Positions 1 through 5,913 of a DNA stretch of 5,913 nucleotides are shown one piece after another. The position numbers were made by a program, and so were the translations under genes. Below the pieces are notes generated by a model. It saw nothing but the letters and a program-made list of their open reading frames with translations. It was not told where the DNA came from and did not search any database. The DNA comes from Flavobacteriia bacterium (lineage in GTDB: Bacteria; Bacteroidota; Bacteroidia; Flavobacteriales_D; Crocinitomicaceae). Each line of letters opens with the position of its first letter. Within the stretch, counting starts at the first letter, position 1. Location: contig RFQF01000127.1 of NCBI GenBank assembly GCA_009925805.1, forward strand, positions 1 to 5,913, in the 5' to 3' direction.

Positions 1-42
1 CAACCGACAAAACCACGAACAAAATCAGTAACGTTTTTTCAT
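1..42 (-). CDS. 5' end of an exported protein gene, cut by the window edge, with an apparent 1-base frame break
   Basis: An ATG at 42-40 on the minus strand is followed by six A residues (plus-strand T run at 34-39). Read literally it gives MKKRY and then a stop. If the A run were seven long, the reading would be MKKTLLILFVVLSV and would stay open to the window edge. That is a textbook start of a signal peptide, with two Lys followed by a long hydrophobic run. A well-formed Bacteroidota promoter at 65-97 points at this ATG with a leader of about 20 bases. I infer a real gene for a secreted or outer-membrane protein whose 5' end carries a missing A, either as a mutation, a length-variable tract, or a sequencing or assembly error. 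Only 42 bases are visible, so no product can be named. Confidence 0.45.
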
Positions 43-64
43 AATATTAAATTTTAAATTTAGG

Positions 65-97
65 CAAAGATAGCCATGAAACACAACCGTTATCAAG
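65..97 (-). promoter_or_regulatory. Bacteroidota-type promoter for the left-edge gene
   Basis: On the minus strand TATCTTTG (72-65) matches the -7 consensus TAnnTTTG exactly. A TTG of the -33 element lies at 96-94 with a 21-base spacer, within the usual range for the primary sigma factor of this phylum. Transcription would begin near position 60 and reach the ATG at 42-40 after a short AT-rich leader. It points away from the barrel gene at 192-968, whose transcript would have to end in the AT-rich stretch 98-191. I saw no convincing terminator there. Confidence 0.6.
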
Positions 98-191
98 AGC
101 TATATTATCTTTTATTAACATTTTTATTATCTTTTTTCTTAACTCCAAATCCCTTTGGACGCACTTTTAAAAATCCCAATAAAAGCTAAGG

Positions 192-968
192 CTAAAATTT
201 AAATACACCCCCTAACACCCAAGAATGGACAAAAAGTTTGTTGTAAACATTCCCTGCTTCACTACCCACTCCCGAAAAGAACCGATAACCTGTTTTCAAG
301 GTGAGTTTCGAAGTGACTAAATAATTCAATCCGATCAAATAATCTATGGCTCCCCCGGTTTTATCCACATAAAAAACATCGCCATCGATCAGGATTCCCA
401 AGCGATTTTTAGGGGTATAAGTAAAATAGGTATTAAGTAAAGGCACAAGCCCTCGGTTATAATTTCGTTCATAGTGCGCCCCTTGCTGCAAAGAAAATTC
501 AGCATCTCTTAGGTTTAACGTTAGTCCTAATCCCAACGCGCAATGCGTCCGCTGTACTACTAAATAACGGTAGGTTAAACGATAACCGTTGAACTTATAA
601 AATCCCGTCGTTAATTGGTTCGCTTCGAATAAGGTACTGTTAAAAATCACAGGACCGCTGAAGGTTCCCGTTGTTGTATATTGCACAGGTGCGGCCAAAG
701 CGCTTAAAAAATGACGCTTGGTTTTACCAAAAGCGTAGCTGAGTCTAAACCTTAGAAGGGGTTTAATCGAATTATTAAAGTCTCGAGCATAGGAAAACAA
801 GGTGCCCTCTTGGCCGTTCAAGGTGCCCAAACTGTTTTTCCATGAACTGCTTGCATCATTTCGTTGCACTCTTACCAAACCCGTTTCAATGTCAACGGAA
901 ACCTGAGAAAATACAGGCTGAGGAAGTGAAAATAACCCAAAGCCAAGTACCCATAAAATTGCTTTCAT
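192..968 (-). CDS. Uncharacterised outer-membrane beta-barrel protein
   Basis: This encodes a 258-residue protein starting at the ATG at 968-966. The frame is open 18 codons further to a TTG at 1022, but only the ATG places a signal peptide at the N terminus: MKAILWVLGFGLFSLPQPVFS, then Gln22, with likely cleavage after Ser21. The mature part has no catalytic motif that I recognise. It consists of alternating hydrophobic and polar stretches rich in Tyr, Phe, Leu, Gly and Thr (for example YRLTYRYLVVQ, LGLGLTLNLRDAEF, LTLKTGYRFFSGVG). It ends in a strand closing with Phe (VLGGVFKF), the usual C-terminal signature of outer-membrane barrels. The size suits a barrel of about 8-12 strands. I infer an outer-membrane protein of unknown role. 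The neighbour at 1085 is transcribed divergently and is also an outer-membrane protein, but broken. No exact TAnnTTTG element was found upstream, so its promoter is unassigned. Confidence 0.75.
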   Translation of the reverse strand: MKAILWVLGFGLFSLPQPVFSQVSVDIETGLVRVQRNDASSSWKNSLGTLNGQEGTLFSYARDFNNSIKPLLRFRLSYAFGKTKRHFLSALAAPVQYTTTGTFSGPVIFNSTLFEANQLTTGFYKFNGYRLTYRYLVVQRTHCALGLGLTLNLRDAEFSLQQGAHYERNYNRGLVPLLNTYFTYTPKNRLGILIDGDVFYVDKTGGAIDYLIGLNYLVTSKLTLKTGYRFFSGVGSEAGNVYNKLFVHSWVLGGVFKF

Positions 969-1012
969 AAACTTTATTTTGACCTTCGAAACACACAACA
1001 AACTATAAAAAC

Positions 1013-1048
1013 AATGGTTCAAAAAGTAACTTATCCTTCAAAACCATT
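1013..1048. repeat. Short inverted repeat in the divergent intergenic region
   Basis: AATGGTT at 1013-1019 and its exact reverse complement AACCATT at 1042-1048 are separated by 22 bases. They lie in the 116-base gap between the divergent starts at 968 and 1085. The half-site spacing is about 29 bases, close to three helical turns, so a dimeric regulator site is conceivable. A 7-base match in AT-rich DNA could also be chance. I do not see a second copy in the window. Confidence 0.25.
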
Positions 1049-1084
1049 AATTTTTTCGCTGATTCTAGTTAAAACGAAAACGCC

Positions 1085-1305
1085 ATGAAATGCTCCAGGA
1101 TAAATGCATTTGATACCTTATTTTTTTTAAGCATCTTGGGGTATGGTGTTGGTGTGCAAGCGCAGGACACCCTTAAACTTCCTTTCGCTATTGCGAAGGG
1201 TTGGGCATGCGCATCATTTGGAACAACAATACAGTATTGCGTTTTGATTATGCTTTTTCCAAGGAGGACCGGCAGTTCTTTTTCAATCTCTCCCATGCCT
1301 TCTAA
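1085..1305 (+). pseudogene. Remnant of an Omp85/BamA-like outer-membrane barrel gene: signal peptide plus C-terminal strands
   Basis: The ATG at 1085 opens a frame with a good signal peptide: MKCSRINAFDTLFFLSILGY followed by GVGVQA, then QDTLKL, with cleavage expected after Ala26. After about residue 33 this frame stops looking like protein. The -1 frame becomes convincing from about 1177 to the TAA at 1303-1305. It reads FRYCEGLGMRIIWNNN, then TVLRFDYAFSKEDRQ, then FFFNLSHAF and stop. The pattern G-x-G-x-R...WN-x-N...R-x-DYA-x-S, ending in a terminal Phe strand, is what I associate with the last strands of the bacterial surface antigen (Omp85/BamA) fold in Bacteroidota. Such proteins are several hundred residues long, while the two pieces here total about 75. 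I infer loss of the middle by a deletion whose length is 1 modulo 3. A -1 stop at 1174-1176 and the absence of a slippery heptamer argue against programmed frameshifting. The gene converges on the phosphatidyltransferase gene with a 10-base gap. Confidence 0.6.
1181..1200 (+). repeat. Hairpin at the frame junction of the barrel-gene remnant
   Basis: CCTTTCGC at 1181-1188 and GCGAAGGG at 1193-1200 form an 8-base-pair stem (one G-U pair in the plus-strand RNA) with a four-base loop, TATT. It sits where the signal-peptide frame gives way to the C-terminal barrel frame. No T run follows, so it is not an obvious intrinsic terminator. Small palindromes often flank or sit at deletion endpoints, so it may mark the scar of the deletion. 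That reading is inference. Confidence 0.4.
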
Positions 1306-1315
1306 GTGTTGTATT

Positions 1316-1912
1316 CTACGAATGAAAAAGCTTGTATTTCTTAAAAGGAATGCCCTTGCGAATGAGCCGAGCGTGATAGGCGCTGGGAACATCGCAAACA
1401 CGGGAGGGTAATATTAAGGCAATCCCAATGCGGTCCAACTGATACAGCAATCCCACGACCACCGTAAGGGTAAATAATGTGGTATCATGAAATCCAAACA
1501 ACAAGGTGAAATTCGTGAGTAATACCAAGCCAAAAGTTTTTCCTAGGTAACTGTGCGCGCACCCTCCCTTTCTAAATCGAATATAATAGATCAGGTCGGG
1601 AACCAATTCCAGCAGAAGCAAGGGAACGATAATATAGATGTGTTGCGTCACTTCCGTTGGAAAGGCTAATCCTATGCACCAACAAGCGCTTAACCAGAAT
1701 ACCACATCCGCATAACAATCCCATACGCGCAATTTAACCGTAACCACTTGGGCATAACGTGCGATAATTCCGTCAAAAATGTCGGAAATTAAGGCCAAAT
1801 AGCAAACCAAAACGATCCAAGCATGAAAAGCACTTCCTTGGTATCCCAACAAGATCACCGTGGGTGCCAACAGCATCCTAAAGCCCACCAGTAGAAAAGG
1901 AATGTGACGCAA
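1316..1912 (-). CDS. CDP-alcohol phosphatidyltransferase family membrane protein
   Basis: This is a 198-residue polytopic inner-membrane protein. The family motif D-x2-DG-x2-AR-x8-G-x3-D-x3-D is present at residues 44-69: Asp44, Asp47, Gly48, Ala51, Arg52, Asp65 and Asp69. Leu61 occupies the place of the conserved second Gly. The enzymes transfer a phosphoalcohol from a CDP-linked donor to a second alcohol, using the motif aspartates to bind metal and activate the acceptor, and typically make phospholipid headgroups. The acceptor here cannot be told from sequence. Hydrophobic helices fall near residues 5-24, 29-46, 68-82, 90-110, 124-139 and 145-170, followed by a basic tail. The start is TTG at 1912-1910, next to a run of eight T. 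No ATG lies upstream before the previous gene's stop, and an ATG at residue 13 would cut the first helix. It is the last gene of the minus-strand cluster, 30 bases after the hydrolase gene. Confidence 0.85.
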   Translation of the reverse strand: MRHIPFLLVGFRMLLAPTVILLGYQGSAFHAWIVLVCYLALISDIFDGIIARYAQVVTVKLRVWDCYADVVFWLSACWCIGLAFPTEVTQHIYIIVPLLLLELVPDLIYYIRFRKGGCAHSYLGKTFGLVLLTNFTLLFGFHDTTLFTLTVVVGLLYQLDRIGIALILPSRVCDVPSAYHARLIRKGIPFKKYKLFHS

Positions 1913-1942
1913 AAAAAATGAATTTTTGGAAAGGTATAAAAA

Positions 1943-2797
1943 TTACACCATATCCACCAAATTAAAGGTTTGGTCTAACCGAACACCGCGGTCTGTTTGC
2001 ATCAACGTACAACACTGGTGCACACTGTCATGCTCTAAAAACAGCACATATTGTTCGTCTGCCGCTTTTTTCAAAAACTGTTCTTTTTCGATGATGGTCT
2101 GCAAAGGTCTTGTATCATACCCCATCACGTACGGAAGGGGAATATGGCCTACACTGGGTAATAAATCCGCCATGAACACGATGGTTTTACCCTTGTATTG
2201 AATGTGCGGAATCATCATGCTTTCCGTGTGGCCATCCACAAACAACATATCGAAGGATGGAAAAACATCCTTGGTATACACTCCCTGACGCTCCACGAAT
2301 TTTAATTGTCCGCTTTCCTGAATGGGCAGAATGTTTTCAGCTAAGAAAGATGCTTTCTCCCGTGGATTGGGAACGGTGGCCCATGCCCAATGCGCCTCAT
2401 TGCTCCAATAGACTGCATTGGGAAATGCCGGACGGTAACCGCTTTTGGATTCATTCCATGCAATGGCGCCGCCGCAATGATCAAAATGTAGGTGGGTAAG
2501 AACTACATCCGTAATGTCGTTGGAATCGAAACCCAAGGCGCGTAAACTGGTCGCAAGCGAAGCTTCACCATAAAGGTAATAATGGGCGAAAAACTTTTCC
2601 GATTGTTTGTCTCCAATGCCGGTATCGATGAGCATTAAGCGATTCCCATCCTCCACCAACAAGCAACGTAAGGCCCAAGAGCACATATTGTTTTCATCTG
2701 CAGGATTCGTTTTTTGCCAAATGGACTTGGGAACCACCCCAAACATGGCTCCGCCATCTAATTTAAAATACCCGGTTTCCACCACGTGTAATTTCAT
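1943..2797 (-). CDS. MBL-fold metallo-hydrolase, lactonase-like
   Basis: This is a 284-residue soluble protein of the metallo-beta-lactamase superfamily. The metal-binding set is complete: H102-L-H104-F-D106-H107 followed by CGG, then His190 in DGHTE, Asp211 in FMADLLPS and His256 in FLEHDS. Asp58 in LIDTGIGD marks the first core strand turn. This layout, including a Tyr/His-rich insert after the first motif, is that of the dinuclear-zinc hydrolases grouped with N-acyl-homoserine lactonases and related esterases. The superfamily is broad, so the substrate stays open. No signal peptide is seen, so it is probably cytoplasmic. The ATG at 2797-2795 lies 3 bases after the stop of the DUF1573 gene, which implies co-transcription. 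Nothing vital is missing. Confidence 0.88.
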   Translation of the reverse strand: MKLHVVETGYFKLDGGAMFGVVPKSIWQKTNPADENNMCSWALRCLLVEDGNRLMLIDTGIGDKQSEKFFAHYYLYGEASLATSLRALGFDSNDITDVVLTHLHFDHCGGAIAWNESKSGYRPAFPNAVYWSNEAHWAWATVPNPREKASFLAENILPIQESGQLKFVERQGVYTKDVFPSFDMLFVDGHTESMMIPHIQYKGKTIVFMADLLPSVGHIPLPYVMGYDTRPLQTIIEKEQFLKKAADEQYVLFLEHDSVHQCCTLMQTDRGVRLDQTFNLVDMV

Positions 2798-2800
2798 CGC

Positions 2801-3292
2801 TTATTTTTTTGAGCTAACATTCGCTTTAATCTGTAAAATGGTAATTCCCGGTTCGGTGTTCGTCATTACCGATATTGTTTTGTGCTGCGAGCCTGTTTGA
2901 AGTTTTTTAGGGTGAAAGGAAACCTCAATTTCATCGGTCGCTCCGGGTAAAATAGCTTTTTTGTTCCAGCTTGGAACCGTGCAACCGCACGACGCCTTTA
3001 CGTCGTATATCTGGAGGGGTTTTGTTCCGTTATTTTTGAAAACAAACGAGGTTTTATAATCGGCATCTGCCACGATGTCTCCGTAGTCGTGTTCCAGCCG
3101 CTCAAACTGTATGCTGCTTAAGGAATTTCTCCGCTCACGTTCCTCGCGTTCAACATCTTTCAACGACTCCTTTAACGATTGCTCGTTCTGCTCGTCGGCA
3201 ACAATGCTCGAGTGGTATTCTTGACGGCTATTCGGTTTATTCGAACAAGCGACAAGGAATGCTAATAGTGAAATAAATACGCCTTTTTTCAT
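2801..3292 (-). CDS. DUF1573 domain lipoprotein
   Basis: This encodes a 163-residue protein starting at the ATG at 3292-3290. Residues 1-16 are a lipoprotein signal peptide (MKKGVFISLLAFLVAC), with the lipobox LVAC and lipid attachment at Cys16. A very charged stretch at about 34-58 (EQSLKESLKDVEREERERRN) probably forms a helix or coiled-coil linker. Residues 63-160 form a DUF1573 domain, an immunoglobulin-like beta sandwich. Recognisable points are FERLEHDYGDI at 63-73, the FVFKNNGTKPLQI strand pair, the hallmark SCGCT at 101-105, and ILPG at 114-117. DUF1573 proteins are abundant in Bacteroidota and their biochemical role is not established. Gly17-equivalent and sorting signals are too weak to say which membrane it sits in. 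It is the first gene of the cluster with the hydrolase and phosphatidyltransferase, and its start lies only 18 bases after the terminator that follows tRNA-His. Confidence 0.88.
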   Translation of the reverse strand: MKKGVFISLLAFLVACSNKPNSRQEYHSSIVADEQNEQSLKESLKDVEREERERRNSLSSIQFERLEHDYGDIVADADYKTSFVFKNNGTKPLQIYDVKASCGCTVPSWNKKAILPGATDEIEVSFHPKKLQTGSQHKTISVMTNTEPGITILQIKANVSSKK

Positions 3293-3310
3293 AACCTAAG
3301 AATGTAGATA

Positions 3311-3349
3311 AAATTAAAAAATCCCATTGAGAACTATTCAACAGGATTT
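3311..3349 (-). terminator. Intrinsic terminator downstream of tRNA-His
   Basis: On the minus strand AAATCCTGTTGA (3349-3338) pairs with TCAATGGGATTT (3330-3319) around a 7-base loop. That gives a 12-base-pair stem with two G-U pairs. It runs straight into a T-rich tail, six T then AATTTT. It begins 13 bases after the CCA end of tRNA-His, so it should end the tRNA transcript. The DUF1573 cluster then needs its own promoter, or readthrough. A weak candidate, TTG at 3340-3338 with TAATTTTA at 3315-3308 (spacer 22), would overlap the hairpin itself. Confidence 0.75.
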
Positions 3350-3362
3350 CTACTTTCTTTTT

Positions 3363-3440
<78 letters not shown>

Positions 3441-3452
3441 GTTTTAGGGGCA

Positions 3453-3460
3453 CAAAGTTA
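3453..3460 (-). promoter_or_regulatory. -7 promoter element for tRNA-His
   Basis: TAACTTTG on the minus strand matches TAnnTTTG exactly and ends 12 bases before the tRNA. That leaves room for a leader of only a few bases. The -33 position holds GTG (3483-3481, 20-base spacer) instead of TTG. The spacer is an AT-rich run, as is common for strong stable-RNA promoters. Confidence 0.6.
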
Positions 3461-3543
3461 ACATAAATTTTTATTTTTCGCACGCTATCCTTTCTTGGGT
3501 TAGGCGGGGTACAACGATCAAATAAAGCTTGAGGAATTTCGTT

Positions 3544-3551
3544 TACCTTTG
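3544..3551 (+). promoter_or_regulatory. -7 promoter element abutting the TonB-dependent receptor start
   Basis: TACCTTTG matches the Bacteroidota -7 consensus exactly. It ends only four bases before the GTG at 3556, so the expected transcription start falls at or within a base or two of that codon. No TTG was found at the -33 position, which weakens the call. If genuine, the receptor mRNA would be leaderless. If not, the element is a chance match and the true promoter lies further upstream, in 3461-3543. Confidence 0.4.
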
Positions 3552-3555
3552 TTTT

Positions 3556-5913
3556 GTGAAAATTTCGCTTCTTTTTTGCTCGGTATTTATATCCATCAAC
3601 CTTCTGGCGCAAATGAGCACGATTCGTGGAAAATGCGTCGACAAAAAAGGAAATGCGCTTGTAGGCGTTACCCTAACCGAAACACGCGATAGAATTTCGC
3701 CCGGCATAACGGACAGCACAGGTTCCTTTTTGATTACGGCCCATGTAGGCGACACCTTACAGCTGAAATTTACCTATCAAACCTATGAGCAAGCGTTGAA
3801 AGTTGTCGTTGTTAAAGGGCTCCAGAAATTGTCTCCCATTCTTTTTCAGGTTCAAGACCAAGAAACCGTTGTCGTTCAACGAATCAAAGAAGATCCGTTC
3901 AACCTCATTGAGTTACCGAAAATCGATTTACAACAAATGATTTCTGTTGAGAAGTACCTTACCTTAACCCAGCCTGCCACATCCAACAACGAACTCACTT
4001 CCAACTACAACGTTCGTGGAGGAAATTACGACGAAAACTTGGTGTATGTTAACGGATTTTTAGTGTATCGTCCTTTTTTAACGCGATCAGGCCAACAAGA
4101 AGGTATGAGTTTTATCCACTCTTCGTTGGTGGAATCGGTAAAATTCTCCGCCGGGGGTTTCGATGCACAATATGGGGATCGATTAAGTTCGGTACTCGAC
4201 ATTACCTATAAAACTCCTACGACGTTCAAAAGTTCGATGGCTTTGGGATTGCTTAGCGAAGAAGGACATGTGGAGGGAAGTGTCGGAAAGCGATTTTCCT
4301 ACCTGGCCGGTGGAAGATACCGTGCGAATGGGTACTTCCTGAATTCATTACCCACCAAAGGTTCGTACAACCCCGTGTTTACCGACGGACAACTGCTCAC
4401 CCATTACGCCATCAACCCCAAATTGAGTTGGTCCTTGTTGGCGCATTATTCCTCCAACAACTTCCGATTTGCGCCCCAAACCTCCAATACCGATTTTGGG
4501 ACTGCGAATGAGGCGTATTCCTTCCGAATTTATTTCGACGGTAAAGAAAGTACGCGTTTTCAAACAGGTATGGTGGGAAGCAAATGGAAATATACCCCGA
4601 ACGAAAAAACGAACCTTGAATTTTTTATCACCGGCTTTCAATCCAACGAGCGCGAGTATTTCGACATCCAAGGACAATATTATATCAACGAATTGGAAAC
4701 CGACCCCTCCAAAGAAACCTACGGTGACTCCATCGCAGTTTTAGGAATAGGCACCTTTTTAAACCATGCTCGAAATCGATTAAACGCCCATATTTTCAAT
4801 ATGTATCACGAAGGATCGCATCAATTCAAGGCGAATTATCGGGATGCATACCAAACCCAGTTCGTGTTTTCACAAGTCAAATGGGGAATAGGTTACGAGT
4901 ATGATCAATTTCACGATGTGTTGAGCGAATGGAAAATGATCGATTCCGCAGGATACAGCTTGCCGCAAGGATCTTCCGACGAACTTGAGCTCTTCGAAAC
5001 CATTAAAAGTCAGCTAAGCTTGGTAAATCATAAAGGGACCGCCTACGCTCAATGGAATTATAGCCTTTCCCATAAGCGTTTTCAACAAAAAGTGGTGCTT
5101 TCACAACGTATGAAAGTTCAAGGAATTAAACAAAAAGTAACGGTTTCTGATACCTTGCGAGAGAGCGTTTCAAAATGGGCGTTTTCGTTCGGGACCCGAG
5201 CAGGATATACCAGTATAAATCAGGAGTTTTACTGTACCCCTCGGTTTTCCGTGAGTTTTTTTCCCAGAGCTTACATGGTAAAAAACAACCGCATTGTTCG
5301 AAGGAATTTGAGCTATCGTTTGGCCGTGGGGACGTATTACCAACCACCGTTCTACCGTGAATTCCGCACCTATGATGGATATCTAAATACTTCGGTGAAG
5401 TCTCAAAAGTCCTTACACGCTGTCCTTGGCGCCGATGTGTACATCAACCTATGGAAACGCGACAAACCCTTCAAACTTTCAGGAGAACTATATTACAAAT
5501 ACCTCTGGGATGTGAACCCGTACAAAATCGAAAATGTTCGAACGCGCTATTACGCGAACAATGACGCAGTAGCCTATGCGACAGGCATGGATCTTAACAT
5601 TCATGGAGAATTCGTACCCGGAATTGAATCCTTTTTCAAGGTCGGTCTTTTGCAAACTCGGGAGAATCTGTTGCACGATTCCTACAAGGAATACTATAAT
5701 GCCGCCGGTGAAAAAATTATTTTTGGCTACAGCCAAGACCAAGTGGTGAAGGATAGTGCCACCTTTTATCCCGGATTTATCCCCCGTCCCACCGATCAAT
5801 TATTCACTGCCGGAGCCCTGGTTCAAGATCAAATGCCCGGACTCGAAAATTTCACGGTCCAGATGGGACTTCAGTATGGATCTCCCTTGCCTTATGGTCC
5901 ACCAGGACTTACG
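3556..5913 (+). CDS. TonB-dependent outer-membrane receptor, 3' end outside the window
   Basis: The frame is open for 786 codons from the GTG at 3556 to the last base, with no stop. The GTG start gives a clean signal peptide, MKISLLFCSVFISINLLA, then Gln19. A TTG at 3529 only adds nine residues before the hydrophobic core, and the ATG at 3613 (residue 20) would remove the peptide. Residues about 22-100 form a CarboxypepD_reg-like beta-sandwich (IRGKCVDKKGNALVGVTL, then TDSTGSF). QETVVVQ at 102-108 resembles a TonB box. The plug spans about 115-240, with NYNVRGGNYDENLVYVNG and VKFSAGGFDAQYGDRLSS. The rest is beta-barrel, with repeated aromatic strands and the conserved segment YQPPFYREFRTYDGY. 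The last visible part (MGLQYGSPLPYGPPG) is typical of the region near the C terminus, so perhaps 80-120 residues are missing. It is an energy-coupled importer. The substrate is unknown, and no SusD-like partner is visible. Confidence 0.93.
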   Translation, partial: MKISLLFCSVFISINLLAQMSTIRGKCVDKKGNALVGVTLTETRDRISPGITDSTGSFLITAHVGDTLQLKFTYQTYEQALKVVVVKGLQKLSPILFQVQDQETVVVQRIKEDPFNLIELPKIDLQQMISVEKYLTLTQPATSNNELTSNYNVRGGNYDENLVYVNGFLVYRPFLTRSGQQEGMSFIHSSLVESVKFSAGGFDAQYGDRLSSVLDITYKTPTTFKSSMALGLLSEEGHVEGSVGKRFSYLAGGRYRANGYFLNSLPTKGSYNPVFTDGQLLTHYAINPKLSWSLLAHYSSNNFRFAPQTSNTDFGTANEAYSFRIYFDGKESTRFQTGMVGSKWKYTPNEKTNLEFFITGFQSNEREYFDIQGQYYINELETDPSKETYGDSIAVLGIGTFLNHARNRLNAHIFNMYHEGSHQFKANYRDAYQTQFVFSQVKWGIGYEYDQFHDVLSEWKMIDSAGYSLPQGSSDELELFETIKSQLSLVNHKGTAYAQWNYSLSHKRFQQKVVLSQRMKVQGIKQKVTVSDTLRESVSKWAFSFGTRAGYTSINQEFYCTPRFSVSFFPRAYMVKNNRIVRRNLSYRLAVGTYYQPPFYREFRTYDGYLNTSVKSQKSLHAVLGADVYINLWKRDKPFKLSGELYYKYLWDVNPYKIENVRTRYYANNDAVAYATGMDLNIHGEFVPGIESFFKVGLLQTRENLLHDSYKEYYNAAGEKIIFGYSQDQVVKDSATFYPGFIPRPTDQLFTAGALVQDQMPGLENFTVQMGLQYGSPLPYGPPGLT

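Noticed and set aside
104..135. Direct repeat ATTATCTTTT at 104-113 and 126-135
   Set aside because: Low-complexity AT-rich sequence with only two short copies and no associated element.
144..159. Perfect 6-base inverted repeat TCCAAA/TTTGGA with a 4-base loop, considered as a terminator for the barrel gene
   Set aside because: No T run follows it on the minus strand, and the stem is too short to call.
76..189. A 37-codon plus-strand reading frame with a hydrophobic middle (YYLLLTFLLSFFL)
   Set aside because: It lies in very AT-rich DNA where Leu/Phe-rich frames arise by chance. It has no recognisable promoter and sits directly behind a promoter that faces the other way.
1165..1215. Programmed -1 frameshift joining the two halves of the barrel remnant
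   Set aside because: The slip would have to occur after the -1 stop at 1174-1176. No X-XXY-YYZ slippery heptamer follows, and the joined product of about 75 residues is too short for a barrel.
1085..1411. The full 108-codon plus-strand frame from the same ATG as an intact gene
   Set aside because: After the signal peptide the residues lack protein-like pattern, the frame overlaps the end of the phosphatidyltransferase gene, and the -1 frame carries the recognisable barrel tail.
4348..4677. Minus-strand and other-frame readings across the TonB-dependent receptor (also 3543-3755, 5126-5347 and 5488-5799)
   Set aside because: They are antisense shadows of a continuous, well-recognised receptor coding sequence and show no domain or signal of their own.

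Overview
The window looks like chromosomal DNA from a member of the Bacteroidota, probably an uncultured or marine-type flavobacterial/cytophagal lineage. Reasons: a TonB-dependent receptor with an N-terminal CarboxypepD_reg-like domain, a DUF1573 lipoprotein, signal peptides cleaved just before Gln, near absence of Shine-Dalgarno sites, and several exact copies of the Bacteroidota -7 promoter element TAnnTTTG. No phage, insertion sequence or CRISPR signature was seen.

Layout from left to right. (1) At the left edge a minus-strand gene begins. It has a good promoter, but its start codon and the signal peptide it should encode are in different frames. (2) A minus-strand gene (192-968) encodes an uncharacterised outer-membrane beta-barrel protein. 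(3) On the plus strand at 1085-1305 lies what I read as the collapsed remnant of a large outer-membrane barrel gene of the Omp85/BamA-like type. Only its signal peptide and its last barrel strands remain, in two different frames. (4) A minus-strand cluster at 3292-1316 encodes a DUF1573 lipoprotein, a metallo-beta-lactamase-fold hydrolase and a CDP-alcohol phosphatidyltransferase, with gaps of 3 and 30 bp. (5) A tRNA-His(GTG) gene on the minus strand has its own promoter and an intrinsic terminator separating it from the cluster. (6) From 3556 to the right edge a plus-strand TonB-dependent receptor runs out of the window. It starts with GTG only four bases after a perfect -7 element.

Most of the window concerns the cell envelope: outer-membrane barrels, a lipoprotein, a phospholipid-synthesis-type membrane enzyme and an outer-membrane transporter. 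I see no direct functional link joining all of them. I did not find a clear new multi-gene system. The observations most worth checking are the decayed barrel gene, the frame conflict at the left edge, the possible leaderless GTG start of the receptor, and the leucine that replaces a conserved glycine in the phosphatidyltransferase motif.
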